NCBI GenBank assembly: GCA_047495785.1
Contig: JBLDXI010000054.1
Coordinates: forward strand, 2,914,001 to 2,978,000
DNA length: 64,000 bases
From: Lepidodermella squamata
Lineage: Eukaryota; Gastrotricha
Reading direction: 5' to 3'
The notes beneath the pieces were generated by a model, which worked only from the letters and a program-made list of their open reading frames with translations, was not told where the DNA came from and searched no databases. Positions 32,370 to 43,267 of this stretch are shown one piece after another. Each line of letters opens with the position of its first letter. The stretch's first letter is position 1. The position numbers and the translations under genes were made by a program.

Positions 32370-33133
32370 GGTGGTCAGTTAATGGCACCGAACCAATGCT
32401 TCACTTCTACTCAACTTCCAGCGAAATAGTACTTGGCTGATCTGCTCAGCAGCGAACATATAGATCTTGGTGGCATTTTGATCGCGATGATGTTAACAGG
32501 AGCCGCGATATAGGCCACTACTAATTGTCGGTAAAGAGTACACGTTTGTTGTCTGTAATTGCGGCAGTTGCATTGATCAAACCCCTTTGAATATGGTCAG
32601 GATAAACAAACGAGGATATCGCATCGCCCATATTCAGTAAACTGCGAAAATCTATGTTCTGTAGTCACGCGACTGCTTCGTTGGCATTATGAAGAAAGAT
32701 AATAACTTCACTGGAAAAACAGAATTAGTGGCCATGGCCATTGTGGAGGCCTCATTGAGCTCATCCTGTCTTTTAATGCTTTTAAATATCTACATGCCAA
32801 TGGTATTATTAATAGGAACTGAGATCAATCGATTAACAACAACAGCCGCACAGGTCTTGAGAAGCGGAATTGAATGTGATTTGCGTGATATCGCGTCTTA
32901 TAATCAATTAGGCCACTCATTCCCCGGTATGAATAAACTAGCCAGGTGAACAAAATGCTAATAAAAGCTTGCAATTGCATAAAGAGAAGTCATACTACTC
33001 ATAATCGATTTTTCGAACCATTTACTCAACCTTGATAAATCGATTCTATAAGAGAAAACATAGTGGCTACTATCCCTCAGATTTTTGGAAAATAACACTC
33101 AGTGAGCATTGCAAACCTGGAAGAGATTGGAGA
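32370..33133. promoter_or_regulatory. Intergenic; conserved upstream block before receptor gene 12
   Basis: The part 32825-33030 matches the region before the receptor gene at 27546 (ordered shared words CGCACAGGTCTT, AGCGGAATTGA, TTGCGTGATA, ATCGATTTTTCGAACCATTT). A frame at 32689-32949 overlaps this block but reads as non-coding when the two regions are compared. The rest shows nothing. Confidence 0.4.
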
Positions 33134-34375
33134 ATGCACGTAAAATTGGTGATAATAGTGTTATCGATTACATTGGGCATATATTGCGAAACTGGCAACG
33201 ACGACGTCAAATTCCGAATTTTCGAAGAATGTAATCTATTACCGTCGGCAACAAGTCCGAACGAGCGTGACCAACCGGCGATACCAACTTCAATGGACAT
33301 AAATTTTATGTTTATCCGACTGGTGGACGTCGACGATGTTGCAGAGACCCTAACTATCACAGGCGGCTTCTTCCTCCATTTCAACATTTCCTGTGTTGCC
33401 GAAGCCGCGAAGCGATACAATGAAACACGTAATGTGAAGGAGAATTGGATGATAACGAATACCAACGACTACTGGCGGCCGCCGTATGTCCATGAGAACA
33501 GTCGATTTGATTACGGCTTGACTAAGGACCTTTACTCGGTCATACTGGTCGAGCCATTCAAGGGTCTCGTTAAATATGGCGTGACTGGATTTTTCACCCC
33601 GAGTTGCGAATTCAACTTCGAAAGGTATGAATAGCGTTTCTCGATACTTTTTTAAATGAAATTCTAGGTTTCCATACGATCGGGAAAATTGCTCGATAGA
33701 ACTGCAAGTCTGGCTGTCCTCATCAGACGTTAAAACCACGTCATTGGGGGTGTTCTTTCTGGAGGGAGAAGACAATTTCATATCGCCGAATCTTGGCTGG
33801 AAATTCTTGGGCTACAACGCAAGGCATAGAATCAGGCCGTTTCCTCCCATCGACTACGTAGCCGCCTCAATCTCAGTAGCCATTCAAAGAAGACCATTCT
33901 ATTTTATCTACAACCTGCTAGTACCATGTTTTCTACTCGCCATCGTTCAATTAGCTGCATTCTTCATCCCGCCTGAAGCACCAGACAGACCAACGTAAGA
34001 TCCAAAGGATTTATATCTCTACTTTCATAGATCGAATATTTTCTGCTTAGATTTGCTGTAACGATATTACTGAACTTCACGGTACTCCAGGCGCAAGTTC
34101 AGAACAACTTACCGAAAACCCCGGAGAACATCCTGATTTCAAACATGATATTTTGTGAAACCCTCTCTGCCATGTTTATCACTCTCTACAGCGCTATAAC
34201 CAATGCTTGGGTTGAATCTTACCCCGATACTGCAGGGAAAAAGATCAAGATTCTATGTTGCGGCTGTAAAGCAACATATTGCCGGGTGGTTGATGGTATA
34301 GTTATGGCATTTGTTTTAACATTTCTAATTGTTGCAAATTCGACTCTTGGTATTAAAATGGCGTTAGGTGAATGA
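33134..34375 (+). CDS. Cys-loop ligand-gated ion channel subunit, group E gene 3
   Basis: Exons 33134-33624, 33668-33994 and 34051-34375 encode 380 aa. ATG 33134 is preferred over upstream in-frame codons because it begins the signal peptide (MHVKLVIIVLSITLGIYC). The Cys-loop is C-EFNFERFPYDREN-C across a 43-nt intron, the shortest in the array. The ECD carries NDYWRPPYVHENSRFDYGL. M2 is PDRPTFAVTILLNFTVLQAQ. The M3-M4 loop includes CCGCKATYCRVVDG. M4 ends in TLGIKMALGE. The gene is closest to the one at 27546 in both coding and upstream sequence. Confidence 0.88.
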
Positions 34376-34612
34376 AATAAACAAATTAAAGACAGATTCC
34401 ATGCATATTTCAGGGCTCGGCGCACTTGAAATTAAACCTTCGTGGAATCCAAGTTCTCATAATGCTTAATCATTTGAAGCCTTTAGCTTACAGCATAGCG
34501 TATGTTTTATACTTTGACGCGAAGAACAGCCCGGTGCGTGTAGTTAAACTTTCTTTACTTATGAGGAGTGCGTTCAAAACCTCTTTGACCGGACAGGAAT
34601 GAGAAAACGCTT

Positions 34613-35648
34613 ATGTTGATGGCTACTCGAGCCCTATACAAGCCAACACACTGCCTTCTCAAAACTATCGCACTGATCCTAATCGTGCTAGTTCTGTACT
34701 ATTGCTACCCCTTAATCAGTATTTTACGAGCTGTGATATCGCCAAATCAAGTAACCATGCTTGAACTCAGCCAAACTCGAAGAGATCTGAATTCAACGCC
34801 ATTCTCAGCTGAATCTTGCATAATCCATCAAACATACGCAACTGAAAAAATTCCCTATTATTGGTACCCGACGTGGCAAACATGCCAGCGATTCAACGAA
34901 CACAACTGTCAAATCCTACTATGGACGGACAAACTCATTCGAGAGTTCTTCGAGGCTGAATATCCGTGGTTTTTAGACGTCTACGATTCCTACCCGTATG
35001 ACATTCAACGAGTTGACGCTTTCCGATACTTTGTCCTCTATCATCATGGTGGAATTTATCTTGATCTAGGTAATTATCACACCGAATATTAGTCCCTATA
35101 TTTGCCTTATTTCGATAGACATTGGATGTAAACATTCAATCAGCTATTTTATGAAATTTGGTGGCGTTATTCCTGTGACAACTCCCTTCGGTTTCTCGAA
35201 TGATTTCCTATCAGTCGGCCGGAGCCAGCACCCGTTCTATAAGCGATTGATAGAATCGCTAGTCGTCTGGAACCGGTGGATTTTGAGTCCTTATTTAACT
35301 GTTCTCATGACAACCGGGCCTCTGTTCCTGACGCTACAATATCATTTAGCTGCAGAGGAAGAAATTCAAGATATCGTAGCAATTGGGCCGGCTCTCTACA
35401 GCGAAACGGGCCTGTTTTTCTGGCATATCAGCGGAAGTTCTTGGCACGGGTGGGATATAATTCTCATCCGGAGAATACTTGACTATCCTCAATTATTCGT
35501 TGCCAGACTTCAGAGTGTCATCAATTTTTCTGTTGTAATTATCATTGTTGTAGCGATATTTTTGAGATTCAAACGGTATATGAAGCCCTTAATTTTGTAT
35601 TGCACAACGTATGCCTGTAATATTAGATGTACGCTGTGTAATAAATAA
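34613..35648 (+). CDS. OCH1/SUR1-type sugar transferase, copy A
   Basis: Exons 34613-35069 and 35119-35648 encode 328 aa. It is a type II membrane protein with an N-terminal anchor (IALILIVLVLYYCYPLIS) and a DXD-family domain: CIIHQTY start motif, GGIYLDLDIG (the metal-binding DXD, split by a 49-nt intron), PYLTVLMTTGPLFLT and GSSWHGWD, then a second hydrophobic segment (VIIIVVAIFL). This organisation matches yeast OCH1 and the inositolphosphoceramide mannosyltransferases SUR1/CSH1, Golgi enzymes using GDP-mannose. In an animal the acceptor is unknown. It is first of three tandem paralogues. Confidence 0.82.
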
Positions 35649-35856
35649 CGTTGAGCATGATATTTTTGAAAACAAAACAAGAATGGGTAATACTACGTGT
35701 GACCTCCAAGAACGACAGCACAACAACACAACACCAGGTGAAATAATACGCGATACAGAAGAGATGAGCGCCACCGCGTTGTCGCACAATGTTTGCTCAC
35801 GTATATTCTCTACATTCTCGTAATATATTTCTCGTCGGCTAAAAACTGCTTCGCAG

Positions 35857-36820
35857 CAATTCTGCTCGGCTGTCGGAGGTTTTTCTACCTGTTGTCCATG
35901 CATCGGCTCTTTTCGTATTCTTCGGGCTCGCTGGAAATATCTTCCCAATTTTATGCGCTATCAAGGCGGCTATCCTACCGAATGCTATAAATCTCTTGCC
36001 ATCCTCGTCCAATTTCTCCGAAGCTGCAGTGAAAAGTCGCCATCAATATCAGCCTTGCATCATCCACCAAACTTACAAAACTAAGTCTATCCCGTTAAGG
36101 TGGTCGGAATCGCGATATGCAGTCATAGAAATGCATGCAAACTGCACTTATATGTTTTGGACCGACGATGACATCCGGCAATTCATAGAATCAGAATACT
36201 CATGGTTTCTACCAACTTACGACGCTTATCCGTACGCTATCCAGCGGGTCGATGCTTTCCGCTATTTCGTCATCTACCATTTCGGCGGGGCTTACATCGA
36301 CCTAGACGCTGGATCTAAGAAATCCGTCGAGCCTCTGCTTGATAACTTTGGTCTGGTACTAGCGGAGACATACCCGTTTGGGTTTACCAACGACGTAGTA
36401 ATCGGCCAAAAAGGCAATCAATTTCTGAAACGTTTAATTGACCAGCTTACGATCTGGAATCGGTGGTATTTGGTGCCTTACTTGACCGTAATGCTGAGCA
36501 CAGGCCCGCTTTTCCTCACTATTCAATACCATCTTGCCAGTCTTGATGAAATCGGGGAGGTAGCCGTACTTTCTTGGGACGCGTATGTCGGAAAATCCGG
36601 GTTTTTCATGCATCGGGCTGGTAGTTCCTGGCACAATTGGGACGCAAAGCTGCTCGGACTTCTGTACGAATTCTCCCTCGAAACGTTGCTGCTAATAACT
36701 ATTTTACTTTTAATTTATCATCTCCAAAAGCATTTGATGATGCTTTTTGTTGCCGCCTCAAAGTTGCTGATGAGAATCTCCCAGCTGTGCTGTAATTCCC
36801 CTATTGTTGTGATAAATTAG
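35857..36820 (+). CDS. OCH1/SUR1-type sugar transferase, copy B (5' end unresolved)
   Basis: The main exon runs from an acceptor at TTCGCAG|C (35856) or nearby to the stop at 36820. It contains an N-terminal hydrophobic stretch (ALFVFFGLAGNIFPILCAI) aligning with that of copy A, then CIIHQTYKTK, GGAYIDLDAG (DXD), PYLTVMLSTGPLFLT and GSSWHNWD, then a C-terminal membrane segment (LLLITILLLIYHL). No in-frame ATG is found in this exon, so a small upstream exon exists or the start is lost. The catalytic core is complete. The stop lies only 22 bp before the ATG of the next paralogue. Confidence 0.7.
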
Positions 36821-37432
36821 GTTTTAAAATAAATGGATTCTGATGAACAAAGCCGCGAAATTCGTCTTTTTAATCGTTTCACTGACGGCGCTGATTTACT
36901 GCGCTACATTGCTCAATTTGATCAGTGCAGCGATTTCCCAGAATTCAGCCCCGTTATTCGACAATTTTCACCGAATTCCACTTGCCAACAGAACTTCGCC
37001 CTGGACAAAGAGGGGCAGATAAAAGTACGCCCTATAACGGACGCTACCAATACCTACACCTCCAGATTGGACAAGGCCCTGTATAAAAAACTGGCCCACA
37101 GTGTGGACCAACTTTATACTTGCATTCAATCGAGTACCGCCGCCTTAAGGGGAATCAGAAATATCCCAAAAGACAAAATCACCCCGGACCTGACTTTCGT
37201 CACAGCGGATATCACGGACATGTACAATGTAATCCCACCAAAGGAGGCTATAGACGCCCTGTTTAACTTCCTATGGGACAACAATATCCTAGATTCGGAC
37301 ATCAGGAATTTGTTCTGCGAAGCGGTATTTCTAGTGATCTCCCACAATATAGTGGAGTTCAATGGAAACTTCTACAAGCAACTTAAGGGACTAGCCATGG
37401 GGGCATCTCTAAGTCCTTTCTTAGCCAACTGC

Positions 37433-37848
37433 CATGAGACGTACCAGGACGCAGCGGCTTCGAAGCTCCCGTTATCCGGGTTTGCGAAAAAATCACGTGA
37501 TGTGTTTAGCATAAGTGTGCATAAAAATTACTTTCGATGGCAAATTTTTTATTTATTAAAAAATAAATTTGCCATCGATAATAAAAATTAAAATTGAAAA
37601 CAGAATAACTGATCTTTTTCGCGACGCGCCGTTTTCTTAAAGATCGAGATCTTCAGGCCACTGCAAAAAGCTGATCTTTGCGTAAATAAGTGCTTTTCGT
37701 GAATGAGATTTTTTGCTGGTCGCAGCAGAAAAATAACGATCGCTGCTAATGAGGTTATTTTTAGCCACAATGACCTTTGGACCTTATTAAAAAATAACAC
37801 AGAAATCAGACATTTAAATCGAGGCGCTGCGTCCTGGTACGTCTCATG
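37433..37848. mobile_element. 416-bp MITE nested in the Penelope RT
   Basis: Terminal inverted repeats of 24 bp start CATGAGACGTACCAGGACGC (37433) and end with its complement (37848). CCAACTGC is duplicated on both sides (37425-37432 and 37849-37856). Removing the element and one repeat restores the RT reading FLANCWLHMKERTEF. An internal 43-nt hairpin spans 37535-37577 (CGATGGCAAATTT arms). There is no ORF. The 8-bp target and CA..TG ends fit a hAT- or P-type element. Confidence 0.85.
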
Positions 37849-39013
37849 CCAACTGCTGGCTCCACATGAAAGAACGGAATTTATTCAGAACATGTGAGGC
37901 CATCTTCATCAAAAGATATCTGGATGATCTCCTAGCTATCTTCGCCAGTTTGAAGCAAGCCGAAGAATTCATCCACAGATATGAATCCTTGTCACCCCAC
38001 ATCAAACTGGAGTTCAAAATCTCGTCGACAAACTTTGACTATTTGGATTTCACTGTCAGGAAGCTTAACAACTTTCTAGACATCTCGGTTCACTTTAAAT
38101 CCAACGACAGCTTAGCCTTACTGCATAGAAACTCACACCACCCCCAACATGTGTTCGGAGGGATCGTCGAGAGTCAAACCTTGAGATATCTAAGAATTTG
38201 TAACACTGTCGATAACTTCCTAACGGCTTGGATCAGCCTCGCCAATAGCCTTCTGAAACGGGGATACGACTGGAAATTTCTCGTACGTTACTCACTTCAG
38301 ACAATCAAGAAATACAGCCAGTTGCCCTGGCCTTATGAAACCCTACACCTCAACACGGATAGAGATGACTACCTTTCCAGAACCTCCCTAGTCTATTGCG
38401 ACGCGATCAAACCTTTGATTGATCTCTACCGTTGCCACAACAAAGCGTCCACTTCAGTCGGACGAAATGTCAAGAGTAGGTATACCTCTTCCAAGGTCCA
38501 GGGTAAAGGAAAAATATTTTCCTCTCTCTCCCTACAACCAACCGAATTTTTTGTCAAAAAGTAGCGAGATTTAAAGAGAAAAGTTTTCTCGCAATTTCTC
38601 GTAACTAATTTAACCTGTCTTTGCAGAACCAGACTAGCATCGGCGATCGGTGAAAAATGATGAAGTGACGGCGTTTACAGTGAGCGGAAGAAGAATGATC
38701 CACGAACTTCAATGAGTATGTATCATCAGAATCATAATAAAGAAATGCGAAGGAATTAATCTGTTTGAGTCTTGATTATTGTTGGAGCCTGAGGAGAATA
38801 TAAACATGCAGCGGTCACTTCTCAAGTAACTGTTTTATTTATATTAAAATAATTTTCCTGCCCTGCAACAAGGAGTTCTAAAAACCTTCTGAAAAAGAAG
38901 AAAATAACCTTCAAACATCCGAAGGCGCGTAAACTTGTAGTAACCTCCTACGAGACTTCGGCATGTACCTCGGATTCTCCTTGATTTTCTTGAAAAAGGG
39001 TTAAATAAAATCA

Positions 39014-39060
39014 TGTCACTGATGAGTCCCTCTGACCAAGGGACGAAACCGGTCTGACGG
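39014..39060 (+). ncRNA. Minimal hammerhead ribozyme of the Penelope element
   Basis: The catalytic core CTGATGA (39019-39025) and GAAA (39045-39048) flank helix II, GTCCCT/AGGGAC with a CTGACCA loop. Helix I pairs TGTCA (39014-39018) with TGACG (39055-39059). Helix III is the palindrome ACCGGT directly followed by C, so the predicted cut is after C39054 (GUC). So short a helix III is the form described in Penelope-like elements, thought to work as a dimer. It lies in the element's 3' region. Confidence 0.85.
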
Positions 39061-39153
39061 AATGGTCACCCTATATTGAGAACTCTCATTGGTTCCCCTT
39101 TGAAGGAAAGCGATAATAGTCACTTCTTCAACTTTATTTCAATATTTTATTTT

Positions 39154-39254
39154 CTGGGGGGGCAAAGCCCCCCCAACCCCCCTTATTTTATATTATAGGT
39201 TTATGATTTTACAATTTCCTCGACTGGGGGGGCTAAGCCCCCCCAACCCCCCTT
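39154..39254. repeat. Pair of G-run/C-run hairpins
   Basis: CTGGGGGGGCAAAGCCCCCC with a following AACCCCCCTT occurs at about 39154-39184, and again with CTAAG in the loop at about 39224-39254. Each forms a 7-bp G/C stem. They sit near the 3' end of the Penelope insertion. Confidence 0.75.
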
Positions 39255-40156
39255 GTTCTTTTGACAAATCTCCTGATTTTCAACAGAACAATGAATGGTT
39301 GTCTAGTTTGTCTTTTCTCTGCATTCTGAGCAGAGGCATCTTCATCTAGGTGTCCCCAAAGCGTTCACTTAGAGAATTGACCACTCATATTCACCGAATT
39401 CCACTTGCCAACAGAACTTCGCCAGCTTGCATCATTCATCAGACATATAAATCTGAAGATCAAATACCTGACTCATGGTCTCTTACATACAAATCAGTTC
39501 GTACGATGAACAAAAACTGTACGATCTATTTTTGGAGTGACGAAAAAATCGAATTATTTTTCCAAGACTATTATCCTTGGTTTCTGCCCGTATTTCATTC
39601 TTACGCTTACAAAATTCAGCAAGTTGATGCGTTCAGATATTTTGCCCTATACCACTTCTCTGGAATTTACATTGACATGGACGTCGGCTGCCAGCGACCC
39701 GTGCAAGAACTGCTGCAAAGTGACTACAACATTTTCTTGCATTCAACACAGCCATTCGGGTATTCAAATGACGTCATGATATCACGAACAAAGCAGCATA
39801 AATTTTTCAAGAGACTGATTGAAAACCTTGAGCTTTGGAACAGATGGTTCTTTATACCTTATTTGACCGTTCTGCTCAGTACAGGACCTCTATTCTTGAC
39901 TTTTCAATTTTATTCAGCCCGAAAAAGTGAAATTCAAGATATTGCTGTTGTTGATGACAACTTCAGCCGAGGTGGGCCATATTATTTCTGGCACATCGAT
40001 GGTAGTTCTTGGCACAGTTGGGATGCCAAGTTAGCTATTTTTATGTACACAAATCTAAATGCTTTTTGTTGTGTGATTTTAATTTTACTGATCTCAATTT
40101 TTACTGTTTTAGCTTTTTCAAGGAAATTCAAGAGTAAGATGAAAAATAAAACATAA

Positions 40157-40375
40157 TAATTAAGCTAAAATCGCAATCAGTCTATTTTAGCGGTTGTAGA
40201 TACAGAGTTTTCCGCCTTCGCATCACACCCCTCAGAGTCGAATTTACAAGCCATCGATCGATGGCCGTACCTGCAATTCATTTGCGCACTTGAATTGCTA
40301 ATGCGCTCGCTAATGTTAAAATGCCAGCCATAAAAAAATCACGCAAAATTTAAACTAGTAACTCAGCTCAACAAG
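40157..40375. other. Short intergenic spacer
   Basis: About 220 bp between the sugar transferase remnant and the group F receptor. GCGCTCGCTAATGTTAAAAT precedes the gene; no clear element was recognised. Confidence 0.4.
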
Positions 40376-41691
40376 ATGAGCCTGGTAAATTTAGTGCTCG
40401 CACTCCAGCAGTTGGTGCTGCTTAGTTGGTGTCTAAGCAATGAAGATGACGTGAAATCTCAGATTTTACGGGAATGCAACTTCATACCAGGCGCGACCCA
40501 TCCGAATGAATACAACACCACCGCCCCACCAACACCCGTTGACATCTCTTTTGGCTTTCTTCGTCTGGCTGCTGTTGATGACACGCGAGAAACAACAACA
40601 GTGACAGGGTATTTCAATATTCAATTTCATTTGGAATGTCTCCGAGCGGCAACGCATCGTTTCAATCAAACTCGTACGGTTTCTCCATTTTGGTGCTTCA
40701 GCAATACAGATGATTACTGGAAACCAGGCATAGTATTAGAAAATAGGTTTGGGTTCTTATGCATTATCACCTGTGTTATTTAAAAGTGCTCGAATTTAGC
40801 AGCGACGATTTTGGGATTCAAAACATTCAACCATCTTTGACTGGTTTCCCTTTCGAGGGAAGAATTCAATGGACTTTAACTGGGCTTTACTCAGCTTTCT
40901 GTGACATGGATTTCGAACGGTAGCGCAAAAAAATCGACAAAATCTCTTGCCTTATAACGAAAATGCTTTCTAATGTAGATTTCCAATAGATCAACAGCTC
41001 TGTTCCATTGTTATCGATGTATGGATGAATAACGATTCCATGCAAGTAAAGTCGATTTACAGCTTTGTACAACCCAGTGCTCTTAATGTAACGACTAAGA
41101 ACGTCGGATGGGCACTTGGGGATAGACGGGAGTCTTACGCTATACTGCCATACAGCACAACGAACTTTCACTCATTCACCTTTCATTTCACCATAACAAG
41201 AGAGCCGCGCTACTTCATCCTCAATATTGTCGCACCCTGCTTCGTTTTGATGGCAGTTCAGCTAGTCGGAGGATTCCTGCCCCCTGAGACGGCTGAGAGG
41301 TCCAGGTATACTACGACAAAAAGCTCAATGCTGCACAAGCATCCACCTTACTTTCTTGTATTTCAGCTTTGCTGTGACCGTCCTGCTGAGCTTCACGGTG
41401 ATTCAAAGCCAAGTTCTGTCGAATTTCCCGAAAACATCAGCCAACATCTACTTGTCAAATCTCACTTTCGGCCTACTGATTTTCTCAATGGTTATAACAG
41501 CTTACTCAGCCTTAACTTGTGCCTTATGTGAATCTTCGGAGGCTTATGCGTCCAAGCTCGTTGTGTTGGCACGAGGTCGAAAAACGATTCGGTTATGCCG
41601 ACTCGTTGATATCTGCTTCTTTCTTGCGATGCTTTTGATTATCACTATTTTCAGCTTGACTCTTCTTTGGCTCATAAGAAACGGGGATTGA
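40376..41691 (+). CDS. Cys-loop ligand-gated ion channel subunit, group F
   Basis: Exons 40376-40746, 40800-40919, 40979-41305 and 41367-41691 encode 380 aa. It is the only gene with the intron after ENS together with the Cys-loop intron and the M2 intron. The Cys-loop is C-DMDFERFPIDQQL-C. Family cysteines are in RECNFI and LECLRA. The DYW motif is followed by KPGI rather than RPPI. After the NS block the canonical DYG is DFG. M2 is AERSSFAVTVLLSF, with Glu at -1' (cation pore). The M3-M4 loop of about 30 residues includes GRKTIRLCRLVDI, and M4 ends in LLWLIRNGD. Confidence 0.87.
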
Positions 41692-41793
41692 AAGAATAAT
41701 ATCAAATCAATGCTGCTTGGACGATCCTTTACTAACCACAAGGTTCTATATGAATAATCCTGAGAAGCACCAGTATCACCTGATTATCATAAA

Positions 41794-41960
41794 GTGACGT
41801 TTGGCCTTCTGATATTGCCGATGGTCATTGCCTCGAACTCTGATTTGAGCATGGCGCGAATGGTCGGAAAATCACATCAAGCGTATTGAATTGCCGCCGT
41901 GCAACAGAGATGTCTCTTTGTCGGCTCATTGACTCTATCTTTTTCCGTACAATGGTACCT
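41794..41960 (+). pseudogene. Relic of a Cys-loop receptor M3-M4 region
   Basis: One frame reads VTFGLLILPMVIASNSDLSM, matching LTFGLLIFSMVITAYSALTC of the group F gene just upstream. Farther on, SLCRLIDSIFF matches RLCRLVDICFF. The intervening sequence is out of frame and shortened. This is the remnant of a second group F gene lost by decay. Confidence 0.6.
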
Positions 41961-42191
41961 AGCGCTTCTGTGCTTGATTCGAAACTGATCCTCAAGGAAA
42001 TTACAAGTGAAGCGAATAAATTTTAATATAAATGCTTGGTAATGCCTAGCCTTTGCTTTCAGAGTTGTGTCGCTTCTGGCTCGATATCAAAATTAGCATC
42101 CTTATCTTGTTGTCTGCAAAGTGCATGTTTGCATTATTGCATATATGATGCGGACAGTTTGGTTTTCTGGAAACTTATTCTCCGAGATAAT

Positions 42192-42900
42192 ATGGCAACA
42201 CAGCCCTCGGCTCAGCCAAGGGGAAGCTTTGCAAGAGGGGCCGAGAAGGGCTTGGCGTTATTCTCTGCATTCGAGGCCAAGCACGTTATAGTTCCTGTTT
42301 TGGCCTATCTTCTTTTCAGGTGAAGTTCACCGTTTAGTCTTTGAAAAATGCAATTTTATTGTTTTAAGCTGGGTGAATGAGTATGAACCCGATGGTATCT
42401 ACATTGATGCACCAGATTCAGCCGAGCTACGCTGCCAGTGGCGGTATTGGAACTTACTGCGGCATTTGAGAATAGTTACGCAGATCAACGCGATGGAGCG
42501 GCTCAACCGGTTTTACTTCCTCGAACTTACAGAAACAGCCATGGCTTGTCCTGAAACTGAGTACATCCTCGATGAACATCTCAAGAAGTTTTCCAAATTT
42601 GCAAAGATACGAGACCAATTGAACACTGAAATCATCGAAATTCACAAAAATGGAACGACGAATAATGCTACAATCGCGGAGGTGTCCAGACCGTATTTCT
42701 CCAACGTTGAACCGTCCGAGGAGCTGTGCCAGGTCGTTTTTCATTATCTAACATGGACAGATCACGAGTTGCGGAAACATTTATGGTTTTCATGGCAATT
42801 TCACAACTTTTTCTTGAATAAGATGGAACACCATCCTATGGCTACTGAAATTATGTTCGGCCTATTCTCGCTACTTGTTACTAAAATCATTTTTAAATAA
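42192..42900 (+). CDS. Unknown membrane-tailed protein, copy 1
   Basis: Exons 42192-42319 and 42369-42900 encode 219 aa. No known family was recognised. The N-terminal exon has a polar start then a hydrophobic stretch (VIVPVLAYLLF). Exon 2 has LRCQWRYWNLLRHLR, a helix-rich centre (FYFLELTETAMACPETEYIL, then DEHLKKF) and a basic region. It ends with YLTWTDHELRKHLWFSWQ, NFFLNKMEHHPMA and a hydrophobic tail (IMFGLFSLLVTKIIF). The joined codon AG|C and the following Trp are conserved in copy 2, which supports the splice. Trp, His and Leu are unusually abundant. Probably a secretory-pathway protein anchored at its C-terminus; function unknown. Confidence 0.7.
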
Positions 42901-43267
42901 AATGTTATCTGTTACCAACTCCAAATTGGTAAAACTCTTATCATGAACCCTGAACTGAATAAATCATATCCTTTAGTTCAAACTTGATTGACTTTTATTT
43001 AAATACCAAGCTCGCAATTCTCTCAACTGAATTCAGAATTGTCGCGGGTTTATATTTGGAATGTACTGAACCTCATGCCTCATGGTAATAGCCTATATTC
43101 GCACATATTACAACATATTACAACGACAGTTATTGATTTGTTGGCATTGTGAGTGCACTCAGTCGCTCGTGTCTCTGAAAACAACACTTTTCTTATCAAC
43201 ATAAAGTGTTTTACTGATATGCGAACTGGCCCATGAGAATGAGAATAAGGCTCAGAGGAGAAAAAGA
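42901..43267. other. Intergenic spacer
   Basis: A 3' AATAAATC signal lies at about 42958. No further feature was recognised between the two paralogous unknown genes. Confidence 0.4.

Larger units (their letters stand above)
37001..39389 (+). mobile_element. Penelope-like retroelement, 5'-truncated
   Basis: The RT ORF begins directly at the insertion junction (LDKEGQIKVRPITDATNTYT). It shows TADITDMYNVIPPKEAIDAL, LKGLAMGASLSPFLANC, the catalytic KRYLDD (YLDD at 37917-37928) and HHPQHVFGGIVESQTLRYLR, a Penelope-type pattern. It ends at 38564. No GIY-YIG endonuclease is visible, so it is an endonuclease-less or truncated member. The 3' part (38565-39389) holds a hammerhead ribozyme, a known trademark of these elements, and two G/C hairpins. 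The RT is broken by a MITE at 37433-37848. A 34-bp target duplication flanks the element. Confidence 0.85.
36843..40156 (+). pseudogene. OCH1/SUR1-type sugar transferase, copy C, split by a retroelement
   Basis: The 5' part, 36843-37000, encodes a membrane anchor (KFVFLIVSLTALIYCATLLN) and stem ending HRIPLANRTS. The 3' part, 39424-40156, continues in frame with PACIIHQTYKSED, YIDMDVG (DXD), PYLTVLLSTGPLFLT, IDGSSWHSWD and a final membrane helix. Between them lies a 2.39-kb Penelope-like insertion flanked by a 34-bp duplication (36967-37000 and 39390-39423). Without the insert and one repeat the parts join in frame as 296 codons. As printed the gene is interrupted and no consensus splice sites flank the insert, so it is probably a recent null allele or pseudogene. 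Confidence 0.8.

Noticed and set aside
32689-32949. Open frame of 86 codons before a receptor gene
   Set aside because: It overlaps sequence that is conserved with the non-coding flank at about 27280-27420 without keeping a frame, so it is better explained as a promoter region.
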